Assembly (NCBI RefSeq): GCF_002994745.2
Contig: NC_037089.1
Coordinates: 19,686,641 to 19,750,640 of the forward strand
DNA from: Rosa chinensis
Lineage: Eukaryota > Streptophyta > Magnoliopsida > Rosales > Rosaceae
Direction of reading: 5' to 3'
DNA length: 64,000 bases
In this document: one piece after another, positions 22,213 through 34,986 of the stretch
How the letters are laid out: each line of letters starts with the position of its first letter
How positions within the stretch are numbered: the stretch's first letter is position 1
Made by a program: the position numbers and the translations under genes
The notes under the pieces: model-generated
Databases searched by the model: none
The model's input: only the letters and a program-made list of their open reading frames with translations
What the model was told of the DNA's origin: nothing

Positions 22213-25200
22213 TCAAGAGAACACCCTATCAACAGTAATTCCGCTCGTATCAGGTAACAGCTGCTTCATATAATACTTGGATCTACGGGATAGATTAATC
22301 TTTTCCCTCCGCTTCTCTGGTATTGATTCAATTGAACATTCAGAAAATCCACGTCTCTTAAACCTGTACAGAAAACAGCACACGTGACTCTTCAAGGGTT
22401 AGCATTAAACTTCTTAAAGAGAAGGAGGGAACAAATCATTCAATGAAATGCAATAAGGATATTGCTATGTTTATTGCCTGACAATCTGACAGTAAAGGGG
22501 GAAGAGAGATAATTATGTAACCCTTCCCACATGCTAATGACATTCTGGCTACAATCATCAGTAAGTTTAAGAATCCATATAATATCAACAATCATGTCAG
22601 TGACTTTTAACCATCCATGTCATGTCAACAATTTTGGATTGGTACCCCAACCAAAAACCTGAACTACACTATAGTGGAGAAGTCCAACAGAAAGATAAAA
22701 ACAGAAACATTCCTCCATTAACTAGTAGTAGTAAGCCATCTTCAGCATATATAAGATGCAAGTATTTCAAGTATCAAAAACTAACCAATCTGCAGTTCGG
22801 GTTGTTAGCAAGAAAAGCTTTTCCAATCCAAGAGAAGATGCCTTCTTCTCCATGTAATCTGCAATTTAAAATCCAAAAAATTATGACAAAATACAAGAAT
22901 GATTGGAGCTCATCTATCTCAACCCTGTCTCGTCCATTTGGTCCTATCTCAGAGCACAAAATCATAGCTTCTACTTATCGTAGTTACCTCTGCCCATAAA
23001 ATCACTTGTGATGCTGATTAAGTCACGCTTTCAGATTCAAACCCCATGCAATACCAAATAGGTTTAGTTAAAAAGTAATTATCTACCCTGGAAGCCCAAG
23101 ACTAAACACATTGCTCAAGTCCGACACCTTTGGGGTTTAGAGAGAAGCAACAGGGTAGTAGTAGAACTCAACCCAATGTTTACATCAAGTGTTATTAAGA
23201 ATGATTTCTTTTGATCTTACAAGACTTGAGACTTGTAAGTTTTCAATAGTTCATTTGGTATCTAGATGAATGCTTTATGTGTTGAATTCAACAGGATATG
23301 TGTTGAAGCAAATCAGATTTTGGATGAGTGAAATTACGTGTACTTGAAATACTTTGTCCCTTTGAACTTTACTTCCTCTTATTCACAAATTCTGCAGCTA
23401 ATGTTATTATAATCACATGTGTGCAATATGCTCAGTAATGAACATGTAAAAAAAAAAAAAGCAAAGCAACATTTGCAAACGTATATCTTACCAAGTAATT
23501 TATCTCCCTGTCCTTGTCCACGGCAATCCGGAGAAACTGCAATAGCAGCCACCTCTGCACATTTCTCCTCTTGGAAAGGAAAAAGAGCAGCACACGCAAT
23601 AATTTGACCTTCTCTTTCGACAACAACATAAGAATCCAATGCTTCAAGTAGCTATTAAAACAAACCAACAAGAAACTGAATTCAGTTCAAGCAAAAAAAG
23701 AAAGGGACAACCGTTTTTATCTATAAAGTACAGTGAAGCTAAAATATACTACAAATGAAAATTCAAACAGACAAGGAGCAGAAACCTCTTCGTCAGTTCT
23801 CGTAACCAATGTGCCAGCTGCTTCTAAAGGTTGTATGATTTGTCTTATTCCGGAGAGGTCCGACACCCTAGCCATCCGGGTTCCTTCATAAACGTCACTA
23901 AGAAAGGACAATTAACACACATCAGTGGATGGTTGGAGAAAGCCTTGGTTATACAATAGGTGGCATATTAGCATTCTTTTCTTTTCTTCGGTAAAAGAGG
24001 TTAGATGGGGGAGGAATTTGAACTTTTGGACTTGGGTGTGGGTGTGGGTGTGGGTGTGGGTGTAGGTGTGGGACTAAATGCTCACTCCTTTCATAAAATT
24101 GTTGAAAGGTAAAGTTACTCTTGAAGCTAGACTTCTCATTTAAGCCAATAAGCTACCCAATCTAACTAGTATTAAATCCTATAACATGATTAATGCATGA
24201 TAATGGGAATTATTTGGCAAATATTGAGAAACAATTAGCACTTAATTCTAGCAGGACCAATCCCAGTATATCAAAACAGGTACAGGCTACAATGAAGTTT
24301 TATAAATGGTTTGAACAATGCTGCTTTGATTTCTTATAACATCTGACCAGCTTACTAAGGAAAAAGCTATAGAGACACAAACATATAACAAGGACTCCAC
24401 ATATGAAAAAAATTAAAAAATTATGTATGTACGATAAAAACTGAAAATCCACCATAGTCCCCAATGTATACAACAGAAAAACAAAAAATTTAAAAATAAA
24501 AAAATTTAGGAGACATTTGCTTGAAATATAGCATACCTTGCCACCATAGTCCCCATTCCGTCTCTTTTAAATAATTCCAACAACAACACTCCCCCTTTAG
24601 TGCCATCTAACAGATGAACTCTTTGAACACCTCCCTGGCATAAATCAAAAACTACCATTGGCTGGGTTCTTAAAGTGAAACTTGAAGCTATATGCAGGCA
24701 CAAATTATGCAATGCAATTCCCATAGACCTCATAGTTTAATCGGAATACCATGCCAGACACAAAAGCATTCTGATATTCAACTATTCAAGCTGAGAACTG
24801 GTGTGAGACTCAAGTATTTAGCCTTTTGGTACAAAATGGGCACAGTTCCAAAATCCACCGTGTTCAAGTGAAATGAAAGTGTTCACATTTATTGAAGTTA
24901 TTATGCAAAAGGATGCATATAAGCTCAACATGTTTCTGCAACTCCATCCATGTTTGAAAGACTTCATTTAAAGAATAGGACTCAACCAATATAGTCAATG
25001 GACAATCTCAGACTTTGAGTTTATTGCGAAATAAAATTCTAAACTTCTAAAGCCTGTTGTTTGTGGGTGTGTGTGGGTGCGCGCGCAGTTACACACAGTA
25101 GAAAATAAGATCCAGCAGTTCCAATCTTGTAAATTTACATTTGCATGCACACAACGGAAATTGGTTTTGTTGACTTCATCATTATCAATAGTACAGCATG

Positions 25201-27164
25201 GTTAAGAACAGCTTCTTCTTTACAATAATTTTAATGGGAAAAAAAAAATTCAATCTGTATCAGCAAGCTCTATAGTGCACTTGCAAGTGTAGTGCACTGA
25301 CAAGGGACGATATTTTTTATAACTCCAAAAACATTTTTAGGTAAATAAGTTGAATATCCAATAAAATACATAAACAAGAAACGGGGAGTATTATGGTCTT
25401 ACCCTGCAAACAAAGGCTGCAGCAGCCAATTCTGAAAGGTAACCGCTTAATCGACTTTGGCGCTCGTGACCCCCTATTGCAAAACCTTGTTCACCAGACC
25501 ACAATCCATTGCCATTCTCAAAACCAACACCATTGTTAAACCTTGGAATATGCTTTTCCTTAAGAAAATTCCCACTATCATGTCCAAGATAATGGAGATT
25601 TTCTTCATCAACAGCTTTCACATAGCTAGCGGCTATTTCACTTTGCTTAGCCCGCTGACGAATCAACTTGTCTGCTTCTTCAAGAGTCAAGAAACGAATC
25701 AGACGTCCACTCTCATCAAGAATTGGACCATCCATTATGCAGATAAGCTTATCTGCTCCAATAGCCAAGGAACAAGCTGTTGCAACTTCATACGTGCTGA
25801 AATTTATAAAAGCATAAAACATCATCGACCGGGCACCACTACCATAACTTGGAAGCAAGAAATAATGAACCAAATAAACATTAAGCATCATGTGACTTAT
25901 TCTTTAATAGAAACAAAACTATCAGAAGCCATGTCAATATAGCATACTTGCAATTTAAAACTTCTCCAGAGCTCGAATAACCAAGGTTGCTCAATAGCAC
26001 AATACAACCCGCATCAAGCCTCTCCCGCATGCGAACCACATCCACTTTCTTAACTTCACCTGTTGCCCCATAATCAACACCAGCAACGACTCCTCTCCTC
26101 TGCACATATCACATGAACTCTTTTCAAACTAGGTAACAGTACCAGAAACTTGACAAACTAAGCAAACAACTCAACATTGAATACTACATTTGAAAGCACA
26201 ACATTCTTACCTTGGCTGCAAGAAAGTTACCACTAGCTACACTGACGCCAACTTCATGCCAACGACTACTGTCACCGTGCCGACGAATATTGCATATGGA
26301 CGGTCCGGGCGAAAGCTTGGCCTCTATGTCCATAGAAATCTTCCCAGCAGCTTCCTTTGCAGCTGTTAGAGAATCCGAGTCGGTCACTCTATACTGACCA
26401 GCAAACTTTGGACTCTTGCCTGCAACAAGCAACTCTCTAAGGATCAATGATCCAACTAGAAAATTCGAATACATAAAAATCACCACCCCAACTAAACTAA
26501 ATATTCCATCTTCCATAAACTTCAATATTCTTCTACATAAAAAATAAAAAAAAACAACTATAAAAACATACAACACAATACTCACTTCTCTGAGCCAAAA
26601 GGGTATCGATTTCGACATGGGTCCCTGGAACAAGAACAAACTTGATCCCCAGGTGATGAAGAAAAGCAATATCCTGAATTAACATAAAGTGACTATAAAT
26701 AAAAATGCAGAAACAAATAATGTAACCACAAACTCCAACACAGAGAGAGAGAAAAAATATATTCTTTCTCCATTTTCTGAGCTTCAGAGGAATAAAGGAC
26801 TGGCCTTTAGAATAGGGTCCAAGTGATGAGGGCTGTTCACAATTTCGCCGGAGATGATCACGACGAAAGTGGCGCCGCGGTGGGCCCAGAGGTACGGCCA
26901 AGCCTCCCGGAACCACCGCACGAACAGCTCGTCCTCCATCGAGTTATAGTTCTCGCCGTCGCTCTCGCTGTCCTCCATCACCGGCCCAAACGCAGCAGCA
27001 TTGGCCTTGCGCGACATTCCAATTCTGCCCTTCGCCGGCCGACTTTTTACCATCGCCAGCCGGGAGGGATTAGCGGTTGCGGAGAGGGAAAAGCGGCGGA
27101 GCGAGGGCGAGTGGGCGGCGGTGGAAGTGACGTGGCGGTGGGTGGAGAGGAAGGTGGCCGCCAT
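22213..27164 (-). CDS. NAGS: Amino-acid N-acetyltransferase (N-acetylglutamate synthase), chloroplastic
   Basis: Ten exons, high to low: 27164-26805, 26673-26586, 26419-26211, 26099-25948, 25796-25403, 24634-24537, 23897-23786, 23651-23492, 22858-22786 and 22363-22213. They sum to 598 residues, near the ~610 of Arabidopsis NAGS1/2. The enzyme makes N-acetylglutamate from acetyl-CoA and glutamate, the first step of arginine synthesis in plastids. A Ser/Ala/Arg-rich transit peptide covers about 1-60. An amino-acid-kinase-like domain follows ([79 protein letters not shown]). The C-terminal GNAT domain has [23 protein letters not shown] with the acetyl-CoA loop at about 515-520. Intron 1 must use a GC donor (AAG|GCCAGT) to keep phase 0. 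An orphan first exon lies upstream at 28767-29138. Confidence 0.95.
24034..24072. repeat. (GTGGGT)n microsatellite in a NAGS intron
   Basis: Six or more GGTGTG units with one variant, within the intron between exons 24634-24537 and 23897-23786. Confidence 0.9.
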
Positions 27165-28766
27165 GGCGGGAATTGGAAGAGAGAGAAAGGCCCTAATTGG
27201 ATTGGAAAGAGAAGAGTGTGAAGCAGAGGGAAGCCGCCACGGCGGCTGTGGGCCCCGGGCCAAGCGTCTACCAACCCGCGCACCCGCTTCAGAATATTTG
27301 GTTCGTCCGGGTTTGAAAGTCGGATCTAGATTCCCCGATCCTAAATAAATATTTCCAAATTTTCAGACAAAAAAAAAGGTATATATATTATGGTACAGAA
27401 GTCCTTCTGGTAAAGACTACTAAAGTAACGACTAGTTGAAAATTTTTCTGTTAGACTCACTTGTTAATTCTATTTTTGCAAATCAATTTAGATATTTATG
27501 TGTAGTTATTTATGTAATTTTTCAACCAAACTGAAAATAGTTAAGACATTTATGAACGACTTATATTTAACAGATTTGGTTCATCTATTGATTTGATCTA
27601 TTAGCAATTTAGAAAGAAAAAAAAAATAGAAGTAATCTACTCATTCATACATAAATATCTAACGGTTGATTTACCGTAATGTAATCAAAAAGTTGGTCTC
27701 CCAAATAGTTTATTAGAAAGTTCTCAACTATTCATCATTTTAAGGTTTATTAAATTGTATTTTTCTGCATTTTCAAAAAAAAATTGTTGTTTATTAAAAA
27801 AAAATTTAGTTTTCCAATAAAAAAATTTGTAATTAAGTAATTTTTTTCACACTTCTAATTTCTAAAGTGTACTCTCATTTTTATTACAGGTTTGAGTAAT
27901 CTAAAATGATGAAGTTTCAAGTGGGATGATGGTTACAAATATCACCAAGGGTCAAGTAGTGACTCTTTGTTTGCACTGGATGGAACTAGTTATATGCCAC
28001 CTTTTTTTTTTAGATATAAAATTCTAACTCCATCATTTCGTACGATTACATTTTTGATACCTAGTAAGTTGTTAGTGCATAATTTTGTCAATTATAAATG
28101 GTAAATCAATGGATGGTATGTAAGGACATTACATACCACTATATAGTTTGACTAAGCATGTGTATATATTTATCTTTTATCCAGCCTATAATATGTCATG
28201 GAAGTGACTAATGTCTTTAATGGAATCGTAGACCCACATGAATAGTAGAATCGACCAATCACACATAAAAAGGAGATAAATAGGATATTTTTCTGTGTTT
28301 TCTTTCTAAAATTAGAAAAAAAATTGAATGTATATTAAAGAAAAAATTATAATTAGAGGATCCCAATGGGACACCCCATATTTAATTTTCTCCCATCTTT
28401 CTTAGTTTTTCGTCAATGACTTTCTATAGTCAAGAAGGTCCTAAAAAGATAAAGAGATTGGCCAGTAAGGAAAAATAATGTGGATGTGACCGTGGGACAG
28501 TACTGATCGATCGAAATGATATCTGTTGGCAGGTAGCTCACGTCGTCTCACTGTGCTGGGATTCTTTTCCCGTGTACTGTTCCCCTTAGCTAGTACCAAG
28601 AGCCAATTCACGAGCCATCATTTTCATCAAGGCACTCATCAAAAGGCAGCTCATAAAGTAGCTCGTTCCCTAATCCTCACCAAAACTCTACTTAACTCCC
28701 GTTTACACCAAAACTACTCGTGTTAATTAGTGTAACAAAACGTGTAATTAGGAGAAAAATATTCAC
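27165..28766. other. NAGS promoter and AT-rich spacer
   Basis: The first ~150 bp are GC-rich 5' leader of NAGS. From 27360 the sequence is AT-rich, with no gene and no recognisable NAGS exon 2-10 copy behind the orphan exon at 28767. If that exon is used, this stretch would be part of its first intron. Confidence 0.6.
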
Positions 28767-29138
28767 CTGAATTATGGCATCGAAGTAAGGACTAGCAACA
28801 ATCTCGCCGGAGACCACCACGACAAATGTCCGGCCTCTGTTGAGGAAAATATACGGCTGAACTTCCCGGAGAGCGTTCACGAATCTCTTGTCTTTGTGGG
28901 AAATAACATAAGCTTCATGACTTTCTGAACCGTACCCTTGAGCTACCAAGTACCTTTCTCTTGATCTCTTTCCCATTTTCTGCCACAGATGAGCCAACCC
29001 GGCTGTCCCAAATCTCATATTCTTCAAGTTCAAACTGTAATTGGGAATTCCCGGTTTGCAGGGACATGAAGAAGACCAAGCTTCGTGGCCATGGCTTGTG
29101 TTGTAATCACTCCACGGCCTTGATCTTGGACTAGCCAT
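28767..29138 (-). CDS. Orphan NAGS-type first exon (possible alternative first exon)
   Basis: An open 372-bp exon has ATG at 29136-29138 and ends in a strong donor, CAG|GTGAAT, in phase 0. Its end matches the end of NAGS exon 1: RFVNALREVQPYIFLNRG then TFVVVVSGEIVASPYFDAIIQ against [15 protein letters not shown] and [26 protein letters not shown] exon 2 (26673) also starts in phase 0 with DIAFLHHLG, so splicing 28767 to 26673 would give an intact NAGS with a different N terminus. The first ~80 residues do not resemble the NAGS transit peptide. No other NAGS exons follow before the main gene. It is either an alternative first exon or a truncated duplicate; the intact frame, donor and TATA box favour the former. 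Confidence 0.65.
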
Positions 29139-29187
29139 TGTTGCAAAAGTTTTGAAGAAAAATATTTGTTTTTGTTGGGGGTTTAAG

Positions 29188-29197
29188 AGATATATAG
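29188..29197 (-). promoter_or_regulatory. TATA box of the orphan NAGS first exon
   Basis: Reads CTATATATCT on the minus strand, about 50 bp upstream of the ATG at 29138. That leaves room for a short 5' UTR. Confidence 0.5.
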
Positions 29198-30759
29198 CCT
29201 AGCAGCAAAAACGCGGCAAAACGATAGAGTTGAGAGAAGGGTTGAGTCGGGATTTGGAAACGTGCAGGACACTTGTCTCTTTTATAGAGCTAGCAAAGGC
29301 CTTGCTGGTGAGTGGTGAAGAACAGTATGGCTTTGAGGAAGGAACTCATTCTTCTCCATCATATACGTCCTTTTCTTTTGCTTGTCTGCCACTCTGCCCA
29401 TATCGATGTCACTCCTTATTTTTCCTAGGTTATATAGATTCTCAGTCCTCATAATAGTCAGAATAATACCGCTCTATATTTATATTCATAACACGAAACT
29501 GTATCATATAATCTAGAATCTGCTGTGTACGTATTCATGAGGTTTTCCCTTAAAAAATTATATTTGTATGAGATTGATCAAATTTTTCTTTTGCCTTAAA
29601 AATCATTTGACTATTTAGTTTTGATAAAACAAATGAGCAAAAACTGGGGAAAATGTAGCATTGAAGCGATTATCATAGTGAGCAAGCAGGTAAACGAGTT
29701 CCAAGAAGCTGCATGCAGCCGCATCCGGTTCCATGACTTCCATCAGTGGCTTTTTTGTGACATCAGACGAAAATGATTCTTGACTAAAATTTTGACTGGT
29801 TCCATACATGTGGTAGAGTAGGTAAAATATGTGGTACAGGAAATAAAATTCAGGGCAGTAGTTCTTTTTAACGTGTCTTTGACAATGAGTAGTTAAAGAC
29901 TTAAAGTGTAATTTAACTTATGAAACATTCAACATCTTTGGCTTAAAAAAAAAAAAAAAAATCTACATATTCCAATTAACTCCAAGTTGAATACTTTAAT
30001 GTACTACTTATGGTGCATGTTATGTCAAATGCATCTGAAATCTAAAGCTTTGATCTCTTTACCTATTACTCTATTAGTTAGCTTTGAGTCAGATTTTCTA
30101 CTTTCTAGGCTCTCATGCTTTGTATTTCTATCAGTTCTATATCTATCAAAATTAATAAACTTACATTGGATTCCAGCAGAACAAACAAGATTGTTTAGAA
30201 AGCTCTTTCTTTTTTTTGAATGCTAAGCTTATATGTCGGTATGTCACCCCACTGGCATCCATAGAATATTATGTATACCTCAGGCGAGACTAGGTAGGAT
30301 CAAGTATGTACGCTGCATATCAAAAAGTAATATTAGTTTATATTTTAATTAATTATTATAAAAAAAAAAATAGATTTTCTCAAATGCTTAAGTGCCTGGT
30401 AGGTGTGGTGATGTGATAGTACATGTGTCAATACACTAGTGAGAGACAGGGAGAGAGACAGAGAAATTGGGACAGTGGATTGTAGTCATTGTACTAATTT
30501 TGATCTCTCTGGCCAAGCATTTCCATTATTGCTTTGAATATACATAGAATGGATTCGGCTCATTCTTTTTCATTTTTTGGGAAATAATGGGAAATTTTTC
30601 CATTCAATTTCCTGGACCGAACACCTCACAATGCCACTCCTAGATGTCTTCTTCAGAGAAGGACCCAAGGACACGGATCGAACCAATTAATCCAAAATGC
30701 AGTGCGTAGAGGTTAAATCATCCCAAAGAACAGAAACCGGACAACCAAGCTTTAGTATA
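29198..30759. other. Intergenic, no gene supported
   Basis: AT-rich. A minus-strand phrase at 29640-29760 (EPDAAACSFLELVYLLAHYDN) looks protein-like but has no partner exons that I can see and I do not recognise it. On the minus strand near 30681-30692 there is a perfect box-B-like GGTTCGATCC, perhaps a SINE or tRNA relic. Confidence 0.4.
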
Positions 30760-31348
30760 TCTATACTATTATTAAGAAAAGAGGCTTTGTTAGTCAAAAT
30801 ATAAAATTCTGACATAATTGACCTTAGAATATTAATAAATTTTGAGAATTAATTAAATCACATGGATAATTAAGACATTTACAAAATATATTTTTATTTA
30901 AAAAAAATTGAAAAAAAATATCAATAACCCACTTTTTTCTCTCACTTTCTTTTCTCTGCAATAACCAACTTTTTTATTTTTTATTTTCTGAAAAAAATTA
31001 ATAACTTACTTGCATGTGTGAAAAAATGCTAGTCTTTATTAATTAAGTCAATTCTGTAAAGAATGGTTAAATTTTTAAAGTACCTGTAATGCCCATAGTT
31101 TATTAATCTTTATTAATTAAGTCAATTCTGTAAAGAATGGTTAAATTTTTAAAGTACCTGTAATGCCCATAGTTTATTAATATGAAGAATAACAACATTT
31201 TCATCATGAGAGGGTGAAATTGATATTAGCCATAAAACTGAAAATAACTACCCACTATCCATTTATTTTTTTCTATTTTTTTTTTCAATCTTTATCTATT
31301 TTCATATATTTTCAAAAATAAACGGCCAAATGCGTGTCAAGAGGCTAG
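30760..31348 (+). mobile_element. Non-autonomous Helitron
   Basis: Begins TCTATACTATTATTAAG and ends ...GTGTCAAGAGGCTAG. It is inserted exactly between an A (30759) and a T (31349) with no target duplication. TC...CTAG ends with A/T flanks are the Helitron hallmarks. The 589-bp interior has no Rep/helicase. It contains a 74-bp tandem duplication. A truncated relative lies at 2975-3140. Confidence 0.88.
31034..31181. repeat. 74-bp perfect tandem duplication within the Helitron
   Basis: The segment starting CTTTATTAATTAAGTCAATT at 31034 is repeated without visible change from 31108. Confidence 0.95.
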
Positions 31349-31349
31349 T

Positions 31350-32805
31350 AGACAATTAAGTTATTAACCAAAACAAATGGTTGGTAGGGAGGACTTACAG
31401 CCCCAATAGGCAACAATATCCACCATATAATAATTCATACACTGAATTGAAAAGATATGAAACAAGATGAGAAAAGTTGACAGAGAAAACAAAATCGGGT
31501 TCAAACAAAGCTATCCTATCAAGACAGTCCTGTTTATAATCTTAATCACCTCCTAAGCAACTCTTCTGATAAGAACCACTAGGATTCAGACACCTTGTCC
31601 TCCATCACTGTGATTAAGTGATTCCCCCCACCCACCCAGCGGCTTTTCCCAGTCCAATGGTAACATGTTTACAACCTGAGGTCCATGAAGACCTTTGTTA
31701 AAATATCACCTGTGTCATTGATTAACTGAAAATACAAACTGCCATTATGAACTCTTTCAGGAAGACAGCTTTTGATCCAAGAGAAATGGAGGAAAACTTG
31801 TCACAGTAAATCAACGGAAGAGAAGGAATAAGGCGAGAATATCCTTCTGTAGCCAGCTGATTACTGCAGCCGTGTTGGCAAGAATATATGTTAGCTTGGA
31901 CAAGTTAAGGCATGGCTAAGCCTCGAATATATCTTGTCCAAAGTCCCCAAACCACCTTGCAAAACAAGACCCTAGATCCAGTCCTCACTCCTATTTCTGT
32001 TTAGGCCCACTACCACAGCCCACCAAAATTCCATAGGGGAACTCAAGTCACCGACAATTTTTAGACTAAAAATCTGGAAATAGACTAACACCACTAACAT
32101 AGCACATTGAAAATGCTGACCAAGTCACTATCAAATTATCAATTGAGTGATTCAATCAACTTGGAGCACATTAAAGATACACTTATAACATGCCATTGTA
32201 AATAACACCACGAAACATTAGCAATAGCAAGCAATATGCTTGTCTACCATGAGCTGTAAGCCACTAGCACTAGTGCTGGGGTCATTTAATAGATAGTTGA
32301 ACCTCTATGAGTGGAAAGGAATTAAAGGGATGAACAATGCCACCCTATCTTGCACAACAAATCATAAAATCCAACAAGAAAATAAAACAAACACTAGAAG
32401 AATTCAAGGGAAAACACCAAGTGATTTTCAAAGATAATCTACCCCATACGAAAAGAGCATCACATCAGAACATCCCAAGAGTATACAGAGACATCATGCA
32501 TATACTCTCCCAAGTAAGAAAATTAAAGGACAATGTAATTAGATTCATTTAGCTGATAGAACAATAGTCGACTACAAAGTTGATTAATCACAATATCCAA
32601 AATAAACATGACCTACTATTATTCAATTGAAAGAGAAAAAATGTTCACCTAGAGAGTCTGCATTACATAATCCCAAACTAAACAGCACCACCAAACATCA
32701 GACAGTATTACTTGATCCTAAATGTAAACTTCAATGACATGTCACCCCGCGACGAAGCAATGTTGATCAATCAAGCAATGTTCAGTGAAGAAGCATCAAA
32801 TCTTC
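31350..32805. other. Intergenic and 3' flank of the CYSTM gene
   Basis: No gene recognised on either strand. Short frames (for example near 32337-32550) have low-complexity Lys/Gln-rich translations with no motif. The last few hundred bases are probably the 3' UTR of the gene that begins at 33451. Confidence 0.5.
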
Positions 32806-33451
32806 TCAGAAGCAAGCATCCAGCATGCAACAACAGCAAAGCGCCGCTAGACTGAAAAGTCAGAAAGAAAAAAACAAAAAAACTCTCTCAATCATCGCAA
32901 TCCTCAAAGATATTGGGCCAATCTCAAAGTTCATATATAAATCACTCGTAACAAAGATAATCAGCATATTACAATTGCGCACAAATAATCACCCCCTACT
33001 GAATCTATGAACCAATTAAGCAACTGTTAGTCATGAAATCAGAAATCAAATCAAGGAAAAGAAAAATAAAAATTGAACCACCAAAACCTTGCAATCTCAA
33101 AATCATGATCTAATGAGCTTACCATCCTTCAAGGCAACCAGAGCTGCTCTGGTGAGGAGGAGGCTGAGCATAGCCCTGTTGTGGTGGATACCCTTGTTGT
33201 GGGTAGCCCTGCTGAGGATACCCTTGTGGAGGGTACCCCTGTTGAGGAGGGTATCCTTGTTGAGGGTATCCAGGTGGAGGGTAAGCATCCTTAGGAGGAT
33301 AACCTATTTCAACAACAACAACAAAAAAATCAAAATCAAACCCAAATCCAACAAATAACAAAGCAAAGCCAACATGCAAGAGACCAAAAACCCACATACC
33401 CTGTGGAGGAGGAACACCAACTGGAGCCTGCTGCTGATTGTAGTAACTCAT
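32806..33451 (-). CDS. WIH1: Cysteine-rich transmembrane (CYSTM) protein, WINDHOSE1-like
   Basis: Three exons, 33451-33400, 33303-33123 and 32851-32806, give 92 residues. The start [18 protein letters not shown] leads into a Pro/Gly/Tyr/Gln repeat ([15 protein letters not shown] type). The last exon supplies the CYSTM tail [15 protein letters not shown], the palmitoylation-prone membrane anchor of this family. The final exon is only 46 bp and uses the acceptor at 32852-32853; a nearer AG would break the frame. Members sit at the plasma membrane and act in stress tolerance. The Arabidopsis gene at the syntenic position, WIH1, works in megaspore mother cell formation. Confidence 0.93.
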
Positions 33452-33690
33452 ATCTTCAGAGCAAAACGAAGACTTGGGTTTTGGGTGAAGGGGTTTTTTG
33501 TTTTGTTTTTCTTTATAGGGTTTGGAGAGTCGGCTAAAGCTTGAGGAATTTGAAGAAGAAACCGGAAGCCGAATATTTTGGGGTGGGGAACACACGGTTT
33601 TGACACGGAGCTTTATCTACACACTAGACTCTTAAAGAGAAAGTAGTTGAGACCAAGGTTTTAAATATCGGTATTTTTATATCTATCCAC

Positions 33691-34986
33691 AGAAGATTGT
33701 CTATATTCATATCTTTCACCTCCACCACTTTGAAAAATGGAGATATTAGATATATCGGGGATACAGTGTACGAAAATATCGTTTTTGAAAAAAGTCAATT
33801 TATTAGAAATTTAGAACTACATATAAATACATATGAATGTCAACTTCATCTACATCCAAAAAGAGACTTTAGGCGGTTGAAAACCCACTCGCTGGTCTAC
33901 GAAAATGCAATAATCAGACCAAGACATATGACCCATATAGTGCGAATTGTAGTGATGAACATAATAGTTATAGATCTCTTTAGAGCTGCCAACTGTTTCC
34001 CCTATAAGGGGATAATAAGGATGAACCCAACTAGATGACTGATCATATACTTCTCCATATTGATTATATCCATAAGCATCATAACCAAATTGATTGTTGC
34101 TTTCATGAGATTCATTTAAGATCCCACTATGCTCTGTGCCTAAACTGATAGAGTCAAAACTTAAGGCAATTGAAGAAACATCAGATGAGGTACTTTGATC
34201 ATCAGTTGCACCTCTAGTCCTCCTCCCATATCGGGTCTTCTCTTGAGCACCATGACCAACTGTTCTCACTCCGTGGTCTTCATCTTGGGTGGCATGATCA
34301 AAATTACCTTCACAGGTAAATTGGAATCCTCTATCCATAGAAGATTGTCCATATTCATATCTTTCACCTCCACCACTTTGAAAAATGGAGATATCAGATA
34401 TATCGGGGATACAGTGTTCGAAAATATCGTTTTTGAAAAAAGTCAATTTATTAGAAATTTAGAACTACATATAAATACATATGAATGTCAACTTCATCTA
34501 CATCCAAAAAGAGACTTTAGGCGGTTGAAAACCCGCTCGCTGGTCTACGAAAATGCAATAATCAGACCAAGACATATGACCCATATAGTGCGAATTGTAG
34601 TGATGAACATAATAGTTATAGATCTCTTTAGAGCTGCCAACTGTTTCCCCTATAAGGGGATAATAAGGATGAACCCAACTAGATGACTGATCATATACTT
34701 CTCCATATTGATTATATCCATAAGCATCATAACCAAATTGATTGTTGCTTTCATGAGATTCATTTAAGATCCCACTGTGCTCTGTGCCTAAACTGATAGA
34801 GTCAAAACTTAAGGCAATTGAAGAAACATCAGATGAGGTACTTTGATCATCAGTTGCACCTCTAGTCCTCCTCCCATATCGGGTCTTCTCTTGAGCACCA
34901 TGACCAACTGTTCTCACTTCGTGGTCTTCATCTTGGGTGGCATGATCAAAATTACCTTCACAGGTAAATTGGAATCCTCTATCCAC
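33691..34986. repeat. Two tandem 648-bp copies inside the hAT element
   Basis: The anchor AGAAGATTGTCYATATTCAT occurs at 33691, 34339 and 34987, exactly 648 bp apart each time. Each unit contains the transposase C-terminal coding tail plus downstream sequence. The two units differ by only a few substitutions, so the duplication is recent compared with the element's decay. Confidence 0.95.
33850..34446 (-). pseudogene. Second copy of the hAT transposase C-terminal tail
   Basis: Product of the 648-bp duplication. It is nearly identical to the tail of the frame above, with few amino-acid changes (for example VGFQPPK against AGFQPPK), and has no domain of its own. Confidence 0.8.

Noticed and set aside
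26823..27348. Plus-strand Arg/Gly-rich frames over the NAGS first exon
   Set aside because: High GC of the transit-peptide region keeps the opposite strand open; the minus strand carries the conserved protein.
29615..29809. Small minus-strand gene near 29.7 kb
   Set aside because: Only one protein-like phrase, with no family match, partner exons or promoter that I can support.
30681..30692. tRNA gene on the minus strand (perfect GGTTCGATCC box B)
   Set aside because: No acceptor stem or box A at the right distance; left as a possible SINE relic only.
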